A stretch of DNA of 14,205 bases, taken from assembly GCA_002428055.1 (NCBI GenBank), contig DIZY01000048.1:540-14744 (forward strand), given 5' to 3'. Below, one piece after another: positions 7,377 to 14,205 of this stretch. Numbering within the stretch: the first letter of the stretch is position 1; every line of letters starts with the position of its first letter. The notes below the pieces were generated by a model. The model had not been told where the DNA came from, searched no databases, and was given only the letters and a program-made list of their open reading frames with translations. Source of the DNA: Helicobacteraceae bacterium UBA6016 (GTDB lineage: Bacteria > Campylobacterota > Campylobacteria > Campylobacterales > UBA6016). The translations under genes and the position numbers were made by a program.

Positions 7377-8069
7377 TTGGCTCTTATCGATTTTTCTCAA
7401 ATGAATGAAATGTTTGAAAGCTTTTTGGATGCCGTGGGACTCCCGGTAGCCATCATAGACCTCAAAGGCGCAGTACTCGCATTATCCAGATGGCAACAAC
7501 TTTGTGTAGAGTTTCATAGGGCAAACAAAGGTACGCTTGCTAGGTGTATAGAGGGCGATATGGATATATACAAACAAGTAGAGAGCGGTAAACAGTTTTC
7601 TATGTACAAATGCAGAAACGGTCTTATAGGCTGCTGTTCTCCTATCGTTGTAGAAGGATTTCATATCGCAAACCTTTTTATCGGACAGTTTTTTGTGCAA
7701 AAGCCGGTTGACGCTTTTTTTGAAAATATGATGATTGAGTTTGGGTTTGAGAGAGAGGCGTATCTGCAAGCAGTGGCAGAGGCGCCTATCGTCTCCGAGG
7801 ATAAGCTAGAACCGATAATGAAGATGCTTGTAGAGTGGGCGAATCACATAGCCGACAAGAGTATTGCGGAGACGAGGACAAAAAAGGCTTTAGCATCTGT
7901 AGAAGATGAGGTGCATAAGAGAACGGCAGAACTAAGAAGAGCACAAAACGAGCTAAAAGAGCGTGAAGCGCTAATCCAAAGTGAGAAGATGGCTCAGCTT
8001 GGCAATATGTTAGGAGCGATAATACATCAGTGGAAACAGCCTCTAAGTCCCATAAGCTTAGAGGCTTAG
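7377..8069 (+). pseudogene. 5' fragment of a PocR-domain sensor histidine kinase, ended by an in-frame amber codon
   Basis: The 230 residues contain a PocR sensory domain (about 2-160; ARCIEGD, YKCRNGLIGCCSPIVVEG, NLFIGQFF), a coiled-coil linker (about 161-205) and the start of the HisKA domain with the H-box IIHQWKQPL (phosphoacceptor H217). PocR domains are PAS-related ligand sensors, best known from the propanediol regulator. Translation stops at TAG (8067-8069) directly after ISLEA, but the same frame continues without a break into the kinase's 3' half, so this is one gene cut by a nonsense codon. A gene of this class normally has a Q or K here, so CAG or AAG to TAG is the simplest change. 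The only usable in-frame start is TTG at 7377, with little ribosome-site support. No membrane segment is present, so the kinase would have been cytosolic. No response regulator gene lies nearby. Confidence 0.8.
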
Positions 8070-8075
8070 GATATA

Positions 8076-8570
8076 ATGCTTAGCTATAAAGTAGGTGAGT
8101 TAACAGGCGAGTCGCTGAGTAATTCTATAGCATCTATTTTGGAGATGATTCGTTTTATGAGTGGGACAGCGAATGAGTTTAGGGATTTTTATAAGCCCTC
8201 AAAAGCAGCCGAACTATTTTGTTTGTTCAAGCAGATAGATTCGGTGTTGAGACTACTTAGAAAGCAGTTAGAACTAGACGGCATTGCCATCGTGGTATCC
8301 GGTGAAGAAAATATCCATGTGCTAGGCTATGCGAGTGAGTTTAAGCAGGTAATCCTAAATATTATCAATAATGCAAAAGATGCCGTTACAAGTACAAAAC
8401 TACAAGAACCAAAAATAGAAATCACCATATCTGCTCAAGACGAGAAAGGCACCGGCATCGGTCTATCTTTGTCAAAAACTATCATTGAAGATAGGATGGG
8501 CGGGAAGATTAGCGCCTGCAATGCGGATGGGGGCACCGAGTTTAAGATAGAGCTTCCAATAGCGCACTGA
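8076..8570 (+). pseudogene. 3' fragment of the same histidine kinase with a damaged ATPase domain
   Basis: The 164 residues continue the HisKA helix pair (MLSYKVGELTGESLSNS, EFRDFYKP) and the HATPase_c domain. The N-box is present (ILNIINNAKDAV, about 93-104). ISAQDEK then runs straight into GTGIGLSLSKTIIED (125 onward), the G2 box. The roughly 30 residues that normally lie between, carrying the adenine-binding D-x-G-x-G (G1) and the F box (F-E-P-Y-F-T-T-K), are absent. An ATPase domain without G1 cannot bind ATP in the usual way, so kinase activity is lost even if the amber codon were read through. AGGA (8068-8071, overlapping the TAG) lies 4 nt before the ATG, so re-initiation could still make this fragment. 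I read both fragments as a decaying gene; a deliberate split is a weaker alternative. Confidence 0.78.
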
Positions 8571-8593
8571 ACGAAGTTCTCGTAAAATGGATT

Positions 8594-9409
8594 TTACAAT
8601 AGTGCGTCAACTGTTAAAATCTCATCTGAAGCAAGCGCAAACCCAAAAATCTCCAAATCCTCCCTCAAATGGCTCTCACTAGTTGAGCCAATCAGCGGCA
8701 CAATGCCAATTTGCGTGAGGTAGCGATAGAAGATTTGTGCGGCTGTTTTTTGGTATTTTTGGGTTAGAGAGGTGATGGCTTCAGAGCCTAGGATGTGTGG
8801 GTTTGCGGTAAGGCTCCAAAAGCTTTGATAGGTGACGCCGTTTTTGTCGCAAAACGCCCGAAGCCCTTTGTCGTAGTCGCTAGCTTCGTAAAATCTATTT
8901 TGCAAGACGGACGGCTTGACGCTTGCATCCGCAAAAAGCCTTCCAAAAAGCTCCTCTTCATAGCAGTTTGATATGCCGATAATGCCCACTTCGGCGCTTT
9001 TGCAAAGCTCCTCAAACACGCTCCAAGCCTCCAAAAGAGCAGGGTAGGGAAAGATAGGAGAGTGAAGCACTAGAGAGTCTATATACTCTACGCCAAGATT
9101 TCTCTTTGACGCCTCAAAAGAGCTTCTTATCTGGGCTTTTAACGGAAGTTTCGGGTCGTAGGGCAGCCTATTTGGGTCTTGTCCGCCAAGTGGGGTAAAT
9201 TTGGTCTGCACAAATAGCTCATCTCTTATCACAACTCCTTTTTCTATCGCTCTTTTTATCCCCTCGCCGACAAGCGCCTCCTCATAGTGCTTTGGCTGAC
9301 AAGCGGTATCAACGCCTCTCAACCCAAGTATGAGCGCCATCTCCACCAGATTCGCCGTGTGCTCCTTTTTCCAAGCTGTTCCGTAGATTAGTTTTGGCAT
9401 ATCTTTCAT
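8594..9409 (-). CDS. Aldo/keto reductase
   Basis: A soluble NADPH-dependent TIM-barrel oxidoreductase of 271 residues from the ATG at 9409. The reading frame can extend to a GTG at 9454, but GAGGA (9416-9420) sits 6 nt before the ATG, so I take the ATG. The catalytic tetrad is complete (286-residue numbering): D49 (GVDTA), Y57 (KHYEEALVG), K85 (FVQTKF) and H131 (LVLHSP). The C-terminal NADPH-phosphate segment is also recognisable (VPLIGSTSESHLREDLEIF). It is shorter than the usual 300-330 residues but keeps all core elements. Family members reduce aldehydes and ketones broadly; the substrate cannot be named. It lies 26 nt after the gene remnant that follows polA, so it may be co-transcribed with polA. 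Its end faces the histidine-kinase remnant (23 nt apart). Confidence 0.9.
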   Translation of the reverse strand: MKDMPKLIYGTAWKKEHTANLVEMALILGLRGVDTACQPKHYEEALVGEGIKRAIEKGVVIRDELFVQTKFTPLGGQDPNRLPYDPKLPLKAQIRSSFEASKRNLGVEYIDSLVLHSPIFPYPALLEAWSVFEELCKSAEVGIIGISNCYEEELFGRLFADASVKPSVLQNRFYEASDYDKGLRAFCDKNGVTYQSFWSLTANPHILGSEAITSLTQKYQKTAAQIFYRYLTQIGIVPLIGSTSESHLREDLEIFGFALASDEILTVDALL

Positions 9410-9435
9410 TTTTGTTCCTCTTAGTTTTTTGTGCT

Positions 9436-9619
9436 TTAAGCTAGGGCTATCCACTCGCCTTTTCTAGCACTTCCGCTCCGCTCTAGTCTTCCATCTTTTT
9501 TTAGCCAATCAAATAGCTCCCTCGACCTCCAAAATCTCTTTGTAGGTTCCAAGGACTCTTTTGCCCTCCAATATAGCCGTTTTTGTTGTAAGAGTATAAG
9601 GCGGTTTGTATCCGCTCAC
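9436..9619 (-). pseudogene. Unrecognised gene remnant after polA, possibly Fic-like, split between two frames
   Basis: Two overlapping minus-strand frames carry protein-like sequence. Frame A starts at GTG (9617-9619), which overlaps the polA TGA (GTGA) and has GGGGAG 7 nt upstream. It reads 36 residues beginning MSGYKPPYTLTTK and stops at 9509. The YKPPYTLTxK opening resembles the N-terminus of many Fic-family proteins. Frame B, the same frame as polA, is open from the polA stop to TAA at 9436. It ends FWRSRELFDWLKKDGRLERS, then GSARKGEWIALA, resembling a C-terminal winged-helix segment such as that ending some Fic proteins (ERxGSxKxGxW). The simplest reading is a gene with intact ribosome site and start that lost its middle and frame. 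It may still yield a 36-residue peptide. The Fic assignment is from memory of family motifs and is uncertain. Confidence 0.4.
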
Positions 9620-12294
9620 TTCAGCTCTCCCCAGTTGTGACCGAAATTTAGAGAGGTTTTTAGTGGAATTTTTAGCGTTGTGCTGTTTTCCATGATGGAG
9701 GCAAGCAGGGGCGCTATCTCTTTCGCTTCCCGTTCATCCGCTTCAAATATGAGCTCATCGTGGATTTGTAGTATCATCTTTACGGGTAGTTTATCGCTCT
9801 CTAGCCTCTCTTTTATACGAAGCATCGAGAGCTTGATAATATCCGCCGCCGAGCCTTGAAACAGGGTATTTACCGCCTCTCGCAAATACATCGCCTCCTC
9901 TCTCGCTCCGGCATTTTTAAAATCAAAAAACCGCTTTCTACCCATCATTGTTGCGACAAAGCCCGTCTCTTTTGCGCTTATCCTGATGGTCTCCAAAAAG
10001 TTTTTGACCGTCGGAAACGATGCAAAGTAGCTCTCTATCAGCTCTTTTGCCTCTTTTGTACTGATGGCGAGGCTATCAGAGAGCTTTTGGCTACCCATGC
10101 CGTAAAGTAGTCCGAAATTTATTGTTTTCGCCTTGTTTCTATTCTCTTTTGCCTTTTCGCTTCCAAATATCTTCTGCGCCGTCTCAAGATGTATATCTCT
10201 ATCTTGCAAAAAGGCGTTTACGAGCGTTTCGTCTTCGCTAAAGTGTGCCAAAAGTCTTAGCTCTATCTGCGAGTAGTCGAGCCCGATAAATATTTTGCCA
10301 TCCGTAGGAACAAAAGCGTATCTTATCTGCCTGCCTGATTCCGTCTTTGTCGGGATGTTTTGAAGATTTGGATTTTTGCTCGATAGCCTACCCGTGGCGG
10401 TTCCCGTCTGCAAAAAGCTCGTGTATATCTTGTGCGCTTCATTTTTGGCGGAGAGTTCTAGCATCGGTTCTATGTAGGTACTTTTTAGCTTGAAGACCTC
10501 TCGGTAGTCGAGTATCTTTTCGATGACGGGGTGGGCGTCTATCATTTTTTGGAGTGTGCGTTCGTCGGTGCTTAGCCCTGTTTTTGTTTTTTTAGCAGAC
10601 TTTAGCCCCAGTCTTTCAAATAGTATATCGGAGAGCTGTTTTGTGGAGTTGATGTTAAACTCATACCCCGTAAGCGCAAAAATCTCTTTTTTGACCGCCT
10701 CTATCTCGCCTTCATTTTTGACAAGCAACTCTTTTAGCTTCTCTCTGTCTACCGCTATTCCCTCTTTTTCCATCTCAAGAAGCAACCGCATGAACGGCAT
10801 CTCTATCTCTAAAAACTCTTTGTATATGGCAGGTTCTTTTGTCTGCAACTTCTGCGAAAGATGGGAAAAAAGCTTGAGCGTAAAGACGGCATCCTCTGCG
10901 GCGTAAGCGCTGGCATCCTCCACGGCGACTTTTGAGAAATCATCACCCGTTTTTACCGTCTCTTTGAACTTTATCATCTTGTGCCCGAACACCTTATCCG
11001 CCATAGCGTCGAGTCCGACCGCCATTTCGGGATTGTCGAGCCAGCTAAGAAGCATCGTATCGGCATACACGGGGATATTTTTCTCACCCAAAAATCTCTC
11101 CACGACCGCAATGTCAAATTTGAGATTGTGCCCTACTATCTGTTTTGAAAAGAGCTCCTTTATCGCTTTTTTTGCACTCTCTTTGCCGATTTGCTCTGGC
11201 GCTCCGAGGTATGAGTGGGCGAGCGGGGCATAAAATCCCTCTTTTTCGTCCCATGAAAACGAAAAGCCGATAAGATTTGCCTCTTTGGTATCTAGCGAGT
11301 CTGTTTCCGTATCGAAAGCGACTACCGCTTTGTCCGGTATTTTTGAGACGATAGATAGTAGCTCTTCGTCTGTATTGATAAGTACGGCTTTAAATTCGTT
11401 TACCGCTTTGTTCGTCTCCACGCTTTTTGGCGCAGGGGCGCTAGCCGTGTCTCTTTGGAGCAGATGTCTTATGTCGAGAGAGAGCATCTCATCTTTTATT
11501 CTCGCAAAATCTATCGAAGCTGGTAGGGCGCAAGCGTCGTAGTCTATGGAGTCTAGGATGTCGGCGTTTAGCGTGACGAGTTTTTTACTCATAAAAGCGT
11601 TTTCTTTGCCGAGTTCCAAAAGCTCTTTCGTTCTACCCGTTATTTTGTCAATATTTGCATATAGATTTTCTATTGTTTTGTATTCGTTGATTAGTTTTTC
11701 TGCCGTTTTAGGTCCTATGCCTTTGACTCCCGGTACATTGTCTACGCTATCGCCGATGAGCGCTTGAAAATCGATAAATAGAGACGGATGTACGCCAAAT
11801 TTGGCGATACATCCCTGTTCGTCCACGATAATTTTCTTTGACGGCTCCCAAACTACTGTTTGACCGTCTTTGATTAGCTGATACAAGTCTTTATCGTGGC
11901 TGACTATTCTGGCGTTTAATCCATCCCTGTCTGCTATGCGGCAGACGGAGGCTATGATGTCGTCCGCCTCGAAGCTATCTACCGACATTGTTTTTAAGCC
12001 CAGTTTTTCCAGCCACTCTATCGCAATGGGCAACTGCGCTTTAAAATCCTCCGGAGCATCGGGGCGGTTACCTTTGTACTCCGCATATATATCTTCTCTG
12101 AACCCTTTTACCTTGCTCTCCAAACAAAAAATCATATAGTCTGCTTCATGCTCTTTTGAGATTTTGGAGAGAAAATTGAGAAATCCTGTGAGCAGACCTG
12201 TTGGAAATCCGCTTTTGCTTTTTAGTGGCGGCATGGCGAAGTAGCTTCTAAAGAAAAATCCGAAAGTATCTATGACGGCTATTGTTTTTTGCAT
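9616..12294 (-). CDS. polA: DNA polymerase I with both exonuclease domains
   Basis: An 892-residue enzyme for Okazaki-fragment processing and excision repair. The 5'-3' exonuclease (about 1-280) shows IDTFGFFFRSYFA, FEADDIIAS, DKDLYQLI and GDSVDNVPGVKGIGPKTAEK. The proofreading 3'-5' exonuclease (about 320-480) keeps its acidic residues: D328 and E330 (FDTET), D394 (NLKFD) and D468 (YAAEDA), so it should be active, unlike in some thermophiles. The polymerase domain has TGRLSSKNPNLQNIP, motif A GLDYSQIELR (D673), motif B RNKAKTINFGLLYG (Y731) and motif C QIHDELIFE (D846, E847). Length is normal. The ATG at 12294 has only a weak GAG upstream and shares a promoter region with the divergent propeller gene. 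The last codons overlap the GTG of the remnant at 9619, implying that an operon partner has been lost. Confidence 0.98.
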   Translation of the reverse strand: MQKTIAVIDTFGFFFRSYFAMPPLKSKSGFPTGLLTGFLNFLSKISKEHEADYMIFCLESKVKGFREDIYAEYKGNRPDAPEDFKAQLPIAIEWLEKLGLKTMSVDSFEADDIIASVCRIADRDGLNARIVSHDKDLYQLIKDGQTVVWEPSKKIIVDEQGCIAKFGVHPSLFIDFQALIGDSVDNVPGVKGIGPKTAEKLINEYKTIENLYANIDKITGRTKELLELGKENAFMSKKLVTLNADILDSIDYDACALPASIDFARIKDEMLSLDIRHLLQRDTASAPAPKSVETNKAVNEFKAVLINTDEELLSIVSKIPDKAVVAFDTETDSLDTKEANLIGFSFSWDEKEGFYAPLAHSYLGAPEQIGKESAKKAIKELFSKQIVGHNLKFDIAVVERFLGEKNIPVYADTMLLSWLDNPEMAVGLDAMADKVFGHKMIKFKETVKTGDDFSKVAVEDASAYAAEDAVFTLKLFSHLSQKLQTKEPAIYKEFLEIEMPFMRLLLEMEKEGIAVDREKLKELLVKNEGEIEAVKKEIFALTGYEFNINSTKQLSDILFERLGLKSAKKTKTGLSTDERTLQKMIDAHPVIEKILDYREVFKLKSTYIEPMLELSAKNEAHKIYTSFLQTGTATGRLSSKNPNLQNIPTKTESGRQIRYAFVPTDGKIFIGLDYSQIELRLLAHFSEDETLVNAFLQDRDIHLETAQKIFGSEKAKENRNKAKTINFGLLYGMGSQKLSDSLAISTKEAKELIESYFASFPTVKNFLETIRISAKETGFVATMMGRKRFFDFKNAGAREEAMYLREAVNTLFQGSAADIIKLSMLRIKERLESDKLPVKMILQIHDELIFEADEREAKEIAPLLASIMENSTTLKIPLKTSLNFGHNWGELK

Positions 12295-12329
12295 TATTTA
12301 CATCTCATTAATAATTTTTGATTAGTCAT

Positions 12330-12337
12330 ATTATAAT
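12330..12337. promoter_or_regulatory. Palindromic -10 box shared by divergent promoters of polA and the propeller gene
   Basis: ATTATAAT is self-complementary, giving a perfect TATAAT on both strands (plus 12332-12337, minus 12330-12335) in the middle of the 61-70 nt divergent gap. The minus copy lies 35 nt before the polA ATG. The plus copy lies 27 nt before the TTG at 12365. No clear -35 box is seen on either side. The two directions would compete for one polymerase site. Confidence 0.5.
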
Positions 12338-12364
12338 ACAGACAAGTTTTTTTAGGTGGCGCAG

Positions 12365-14113
12365 TTGAATAGCACAAATAGTTTTACCGCAAATTCTCAA
12401 TGTATCGATATTCAAATACTTGAAGATAAAAGCGTAGTAGCCGCAACCGTAGAGGGCGGAATCAAGATAATAAAAGACGGTGTCGCCAAAGACTATCGTA
12501 TGCAAAATATCGCCGGTAACAAATACGGCTCTTTTAGAAGTTTTGAAAAAGATGGAGCAATGATGTTTGTTTTTGTCGGTGACGGCGGAAAAAAACTAAC
12601 AATCTATGATTTTACAAATAAAGCTCAGATAGCCTCACATACTAGCGAGCACCAGATACAGTATATTCAAGTCGATTTCGGCGGCGAGCTAGTGCTTTTT
12701 TTTACCGCCGATTTGAAGTTGCACACTTTTGATTTGTCTTCAAAAACAGTTATTAGCTCTATATCTATAGAAAGTGGTTTTGAAATATCCAAAATGGTTT
12801 TTAACTATGATGTGAGCAAAGTTGTCCTTGTTGGGGAAAACGGGCAGTTATATATATGCGCCCCAACTCTCTCAAAAGTGATAGGCTCTTCGGTGGCGAT
12901 AAGCAAAGAGAGCTGTTTTAACGGTTTTTTAGATGAAAAAAACTTTGTATCTGTCTCAAAAGACGGGCTTGTCAGTATAATGAATACGGACACTATGAAA
13001 ATCTCTAGAAGCAATATGCGCTTTACATCATATTGCAAAAAAGGCTTTTTCATAAATGAAAATAGGTTTTTTCTGGCTATTTTAAGGGATGCTAGTTTTG
13101 CCATTTTTGATGTTGAGACCGAAAAAATTATTGCCACCGGTAGATTGGCTACACCGCACGAGCCGATATTGGCAAGATTTGATGAAAAAAATCTACTACT
13201 CGTAACCGAGGATTCCAAAGATACAATTTGCGTTTATAATATAGGGGCTCTGTTTGCCGAGTTTAAATCTTTTTTTTCAAACAAAGATTTTGCCTCTTGT
13301 TATGGTATGGTCGCACAAAACGAGCTTTTGGCTATAACCGATGCGGCGAAGATGCTAGAAGACGCATTTGCCGCTTTTTCTATGAGTGCGCTTAAGTTGG
13401 CGGAGAGTGAAAACTACGAGGCGGCAATCAAGCAGCTTACCCCTTTTGTTAAGATTGCGCAGAAAAAAGGCGAGCTAAGAGAGATTGTAGAGTCCATTGA
13501 GACTATGCGTGTTTTTGTCGGTTTTATCCGTACCGGAAAATTTTCAAACGCATACAACTTGGCAGAGAAGCACCGATTTTTGAAGTTGACCGGATACTTC
13601 AAGGGTATGGAAGATGAGTGGCAAAATAGAGTAGAGCAGGCAAAAACGCTCTCTCTCGCCGGAAGGGTAGAAGAGGCCAAGGAGTGTTTTAGCTCTTTTA
13701 GGGGTGTTGTTTCAAAAACAGAACTCATCAAAAAACTGCTAACCGAGAGAGAAACCATAAATCTATTTTTAAAAAAACTAGCAGTCAAAGATTTTAAGGC
13801 TGCGTTTGAGCTTGCCAATCTTCACCCTATTTTAAAAGAGATAAAAGAGTTTAAGACACTAAAAGAGCTTGGCGAGAGAGGGATTCAAAAAGCGTTGCTT
13901 CTATTAAAAACTGGTGAAATACAAAAAGCCCTTGATGCGATAAATGCGCTAAAGGTAATCCCTATTTTCAAAAGCGAAGCGGAAAGCTTGGAAGCTAGAG
14001 CTACCATATATCAAAAGTACCACTCCTGTCAAAAGTCAAATGATAGAGTGAAAGCAAGAATACTAGAAAAAAAATACCCGTTTTTGACCGAATTAAACTC
14101 CTGCCCTCTGTGA
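12365..14113 (+). CDS. Beta-propeller plus alpha-repeat protein of unknown function
   Basis: A cytoplasmic protein of 582 residues from the TTG at 12365, or 585 from the GTG at 12356 (numbering here). I prefer the TTG because AGGTGG (12354-12359) sits 5 nt before it, while the GTG has no ribosome site. Residues 10-300 are repeated short beta strands with WD40-like phrases (VVAATVEGGIKII, KVVLVGENGQLYI, FVSVSKDGLVSIM, LLLVTEDSKDTICVYNI), giving about six or seven blades. Residues 344-585 are helical and hold three tandem repeats of about 82 residues (344-424, 427-508, 509-585), each ending in a phrase like F-x-x-A-Y-x-L-A-x-x-H-x-F-L-K; the last is divergent. A half repeat is visible at 310-336. 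No signal peptide or membrane segment. It is divergent from polA. I do not recognise it; it looks like a scaffold or protein-binding platform. Confidence 0.82.
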   Translation: MNSTNSFTANSQCIDIQILEDKSVVAATVEGGIKIIKDGVAKDYRMQNIAGNKYGSFRSFEKDGAMMFVFVGDGGKKLTIYDFTNKAQIASHTSEHQIQYIQVDFGGELVLFFTADLKLHTFDLSSKTVISSISIESGFEISKMVFNYDVSKVVLVGENGQLYICAPTLSKVIGSSVAISKESCFNGFLDEKNFVSVSKDGLVSIMNTDTMKISRSNMRFTSYCKKGFFINENRFFLAILRDASFAIFDVETEKIIATGRLATPHEPILARFDEKNLLLVTEDSKDTICVYNIGALFAEFKSFFSNKDFASCYGMVAQNELLAITDAAKMLEDAFAAFSMSALKLAESENYEAAIKQLTPFVKIAQKKGELREIVESIETMRVFVGFIRTGKFSNAYNLAEKHRFLKLTGYFKGMEDEWQNRVEQAKTLSLAGRVEEAKECFSSFRGVVSKTELIKKLLTERETINLFLKKLAVKDFKAAFELANLHPILKEIKEFKTLKELGERGIQKALLLLKTGEIQKALDAINALKVIPIFKSEAESLEARATIYQKYHSCQKSNDRVKARILEKKYPFLTELNSCPL

Positions 14114-14152
14114 CAAAAGCGTAATCGTTTCGTAACACCCCTTTATTACAAT
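14109..14152 (+). promoter_or_regulatory. Pho-box-like direct repeats and -10 box before the last gene
   Basis: Three 7-bp units lie at an exact 11-bp period: TGTGACA (14109-14115), CGTAATC (14120-14126) and CGTAACA (14131-14137). Nine bp later is TACAAT (14147-14152), a good -10 box, with no separate -35 box. This is the layout of PhoB-type promoters, where 7-bp direct repeats with 4-bp spacers replace the -35 box about 10 bp upstream of -10. Other OmpR-family regulators also use 11-bp periods, so the regulator is inferred. The first repeat overlaps the stop codon of the propeller gene. Confidence 0.5.
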
Positions 14153-14188
14153 CAGCCCGCAAAAAAATTCTAACTAAAAAGGGTTGAT

Positions 14189-14205
14189 ATGAAACTAAGA
14201 GCATC
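14189..14205 (+). CDS. Start of a gene cut by the window edge
   Basis: ATG at 14189 opens a frame MKLRA that runs off the window. AAGGG (14179-14183) sits 5 nt upstream, and a -10 box lies 36 nt before the ATG, so initiation is well supported. The basic MKLR opening would suit a signal peptide. If the upstream repeats are a true Pho box, a phosphate-binding protein or phosphate-related porin would be a natural guess, but five codons cannot show it. Confidence 0.55.

Noticed and set aside
8582..8597. Inverted repeat GTAAAA/TTTTAC between the kinase remnant and the aldo/keto reductase as a terminator
   Set aside because: An all-AT stem apart from one G-C pair, with no U-tract; too weak to call although its place between convergent genes is suggestive.
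9410..9454. GTG start for the aldo/keto reductase
   Set aside because: GAGGA lies at ideal spacing before the ATG at 9409, and the extra 15 codons overlap the upstream gene remnant.
10523..11767. Serine- and phenylalanine-rich plus-strand frames opposite polA
   Set aside because: Composition is the antisense mirror of Lys/Glu-rich polA codons; no start signals or homology.

Overview
The window looks like chromosomal DNA of a Campylobacterota (Epsilonproteobacteria) bacterium. The main pointer is a single 1040-residue fused CcsB-CcsA (System II) cytochrome c synthase, a fusion typical of Helicobacter, Wolinella, Sulfurimonas and relatives. A PocR-sensor histidine kinase with an HQWKQPL H-box, AT-rich promoters with good -10 but poor -35 boxes, and frequent GTG/TTG starts also fit. 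Genus cannot be fixed from this sequence alone. I see no insertion sequence, CRISPR array, tRNA or rRNA.

Layout, left to right. (1) Positions 3-98 (+) are the last 31 codons of a BaiN/HI0933-type flavoprotein. It converges, 2 nt apart, with a tightly packed minus-strand operon at 101-3297: MFS transporter, then the fluoride channel crcB (3 nt gap), then a GAF-GAF-HD-GYP cyclic-di-GMP phosphodiesterase (1 nt TAATG overlap). (2) Divergent from that operon is a small exported lysine-rich protein (3434-3913, +), which converges on ccsBA (3919-7041, -); a perfect 10-bp stem-loop lies in the last codons of the exported gene. (3) A 335-nt intergenic stretch precedes a ruined PocR-type sensor histidine kinase (about 7354-8570, +). 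It has an in-frame amber codon, a deletion that removes the ATP-binding G1 and F boxes, and no good start codon. (4) An aldo/keto reductase (8594-9409, -), an unrecognised gene remnant (9436-9619, -) and polA (9616-12294, -) form a co-directional block. (5) Sharing a palindromic -10 box with polA is a 582-585-residue protein (about 12365-14113, +) with a WD40-like beta-propeller followed by three tandem ~82-residue helical repeats. (6) The window ends in a promoter built like a Pho box (three 7-bp repeats at 11-bp period, 9 bp before a TACAAT box) and the first codons of the gene it would drive (14189 onward).

Most of this is housekeeping: cytochrome c maturation, DNA repair and replication, fluoride export. 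The accessory signals are the two decaying genes (sensor kinase; remnant after polA), the propeller-solenoid protein and the Pho-like promoter. No clear multi-gene novel system is visible. The propeller-solenoid protein is the best candidate for something undescribed.
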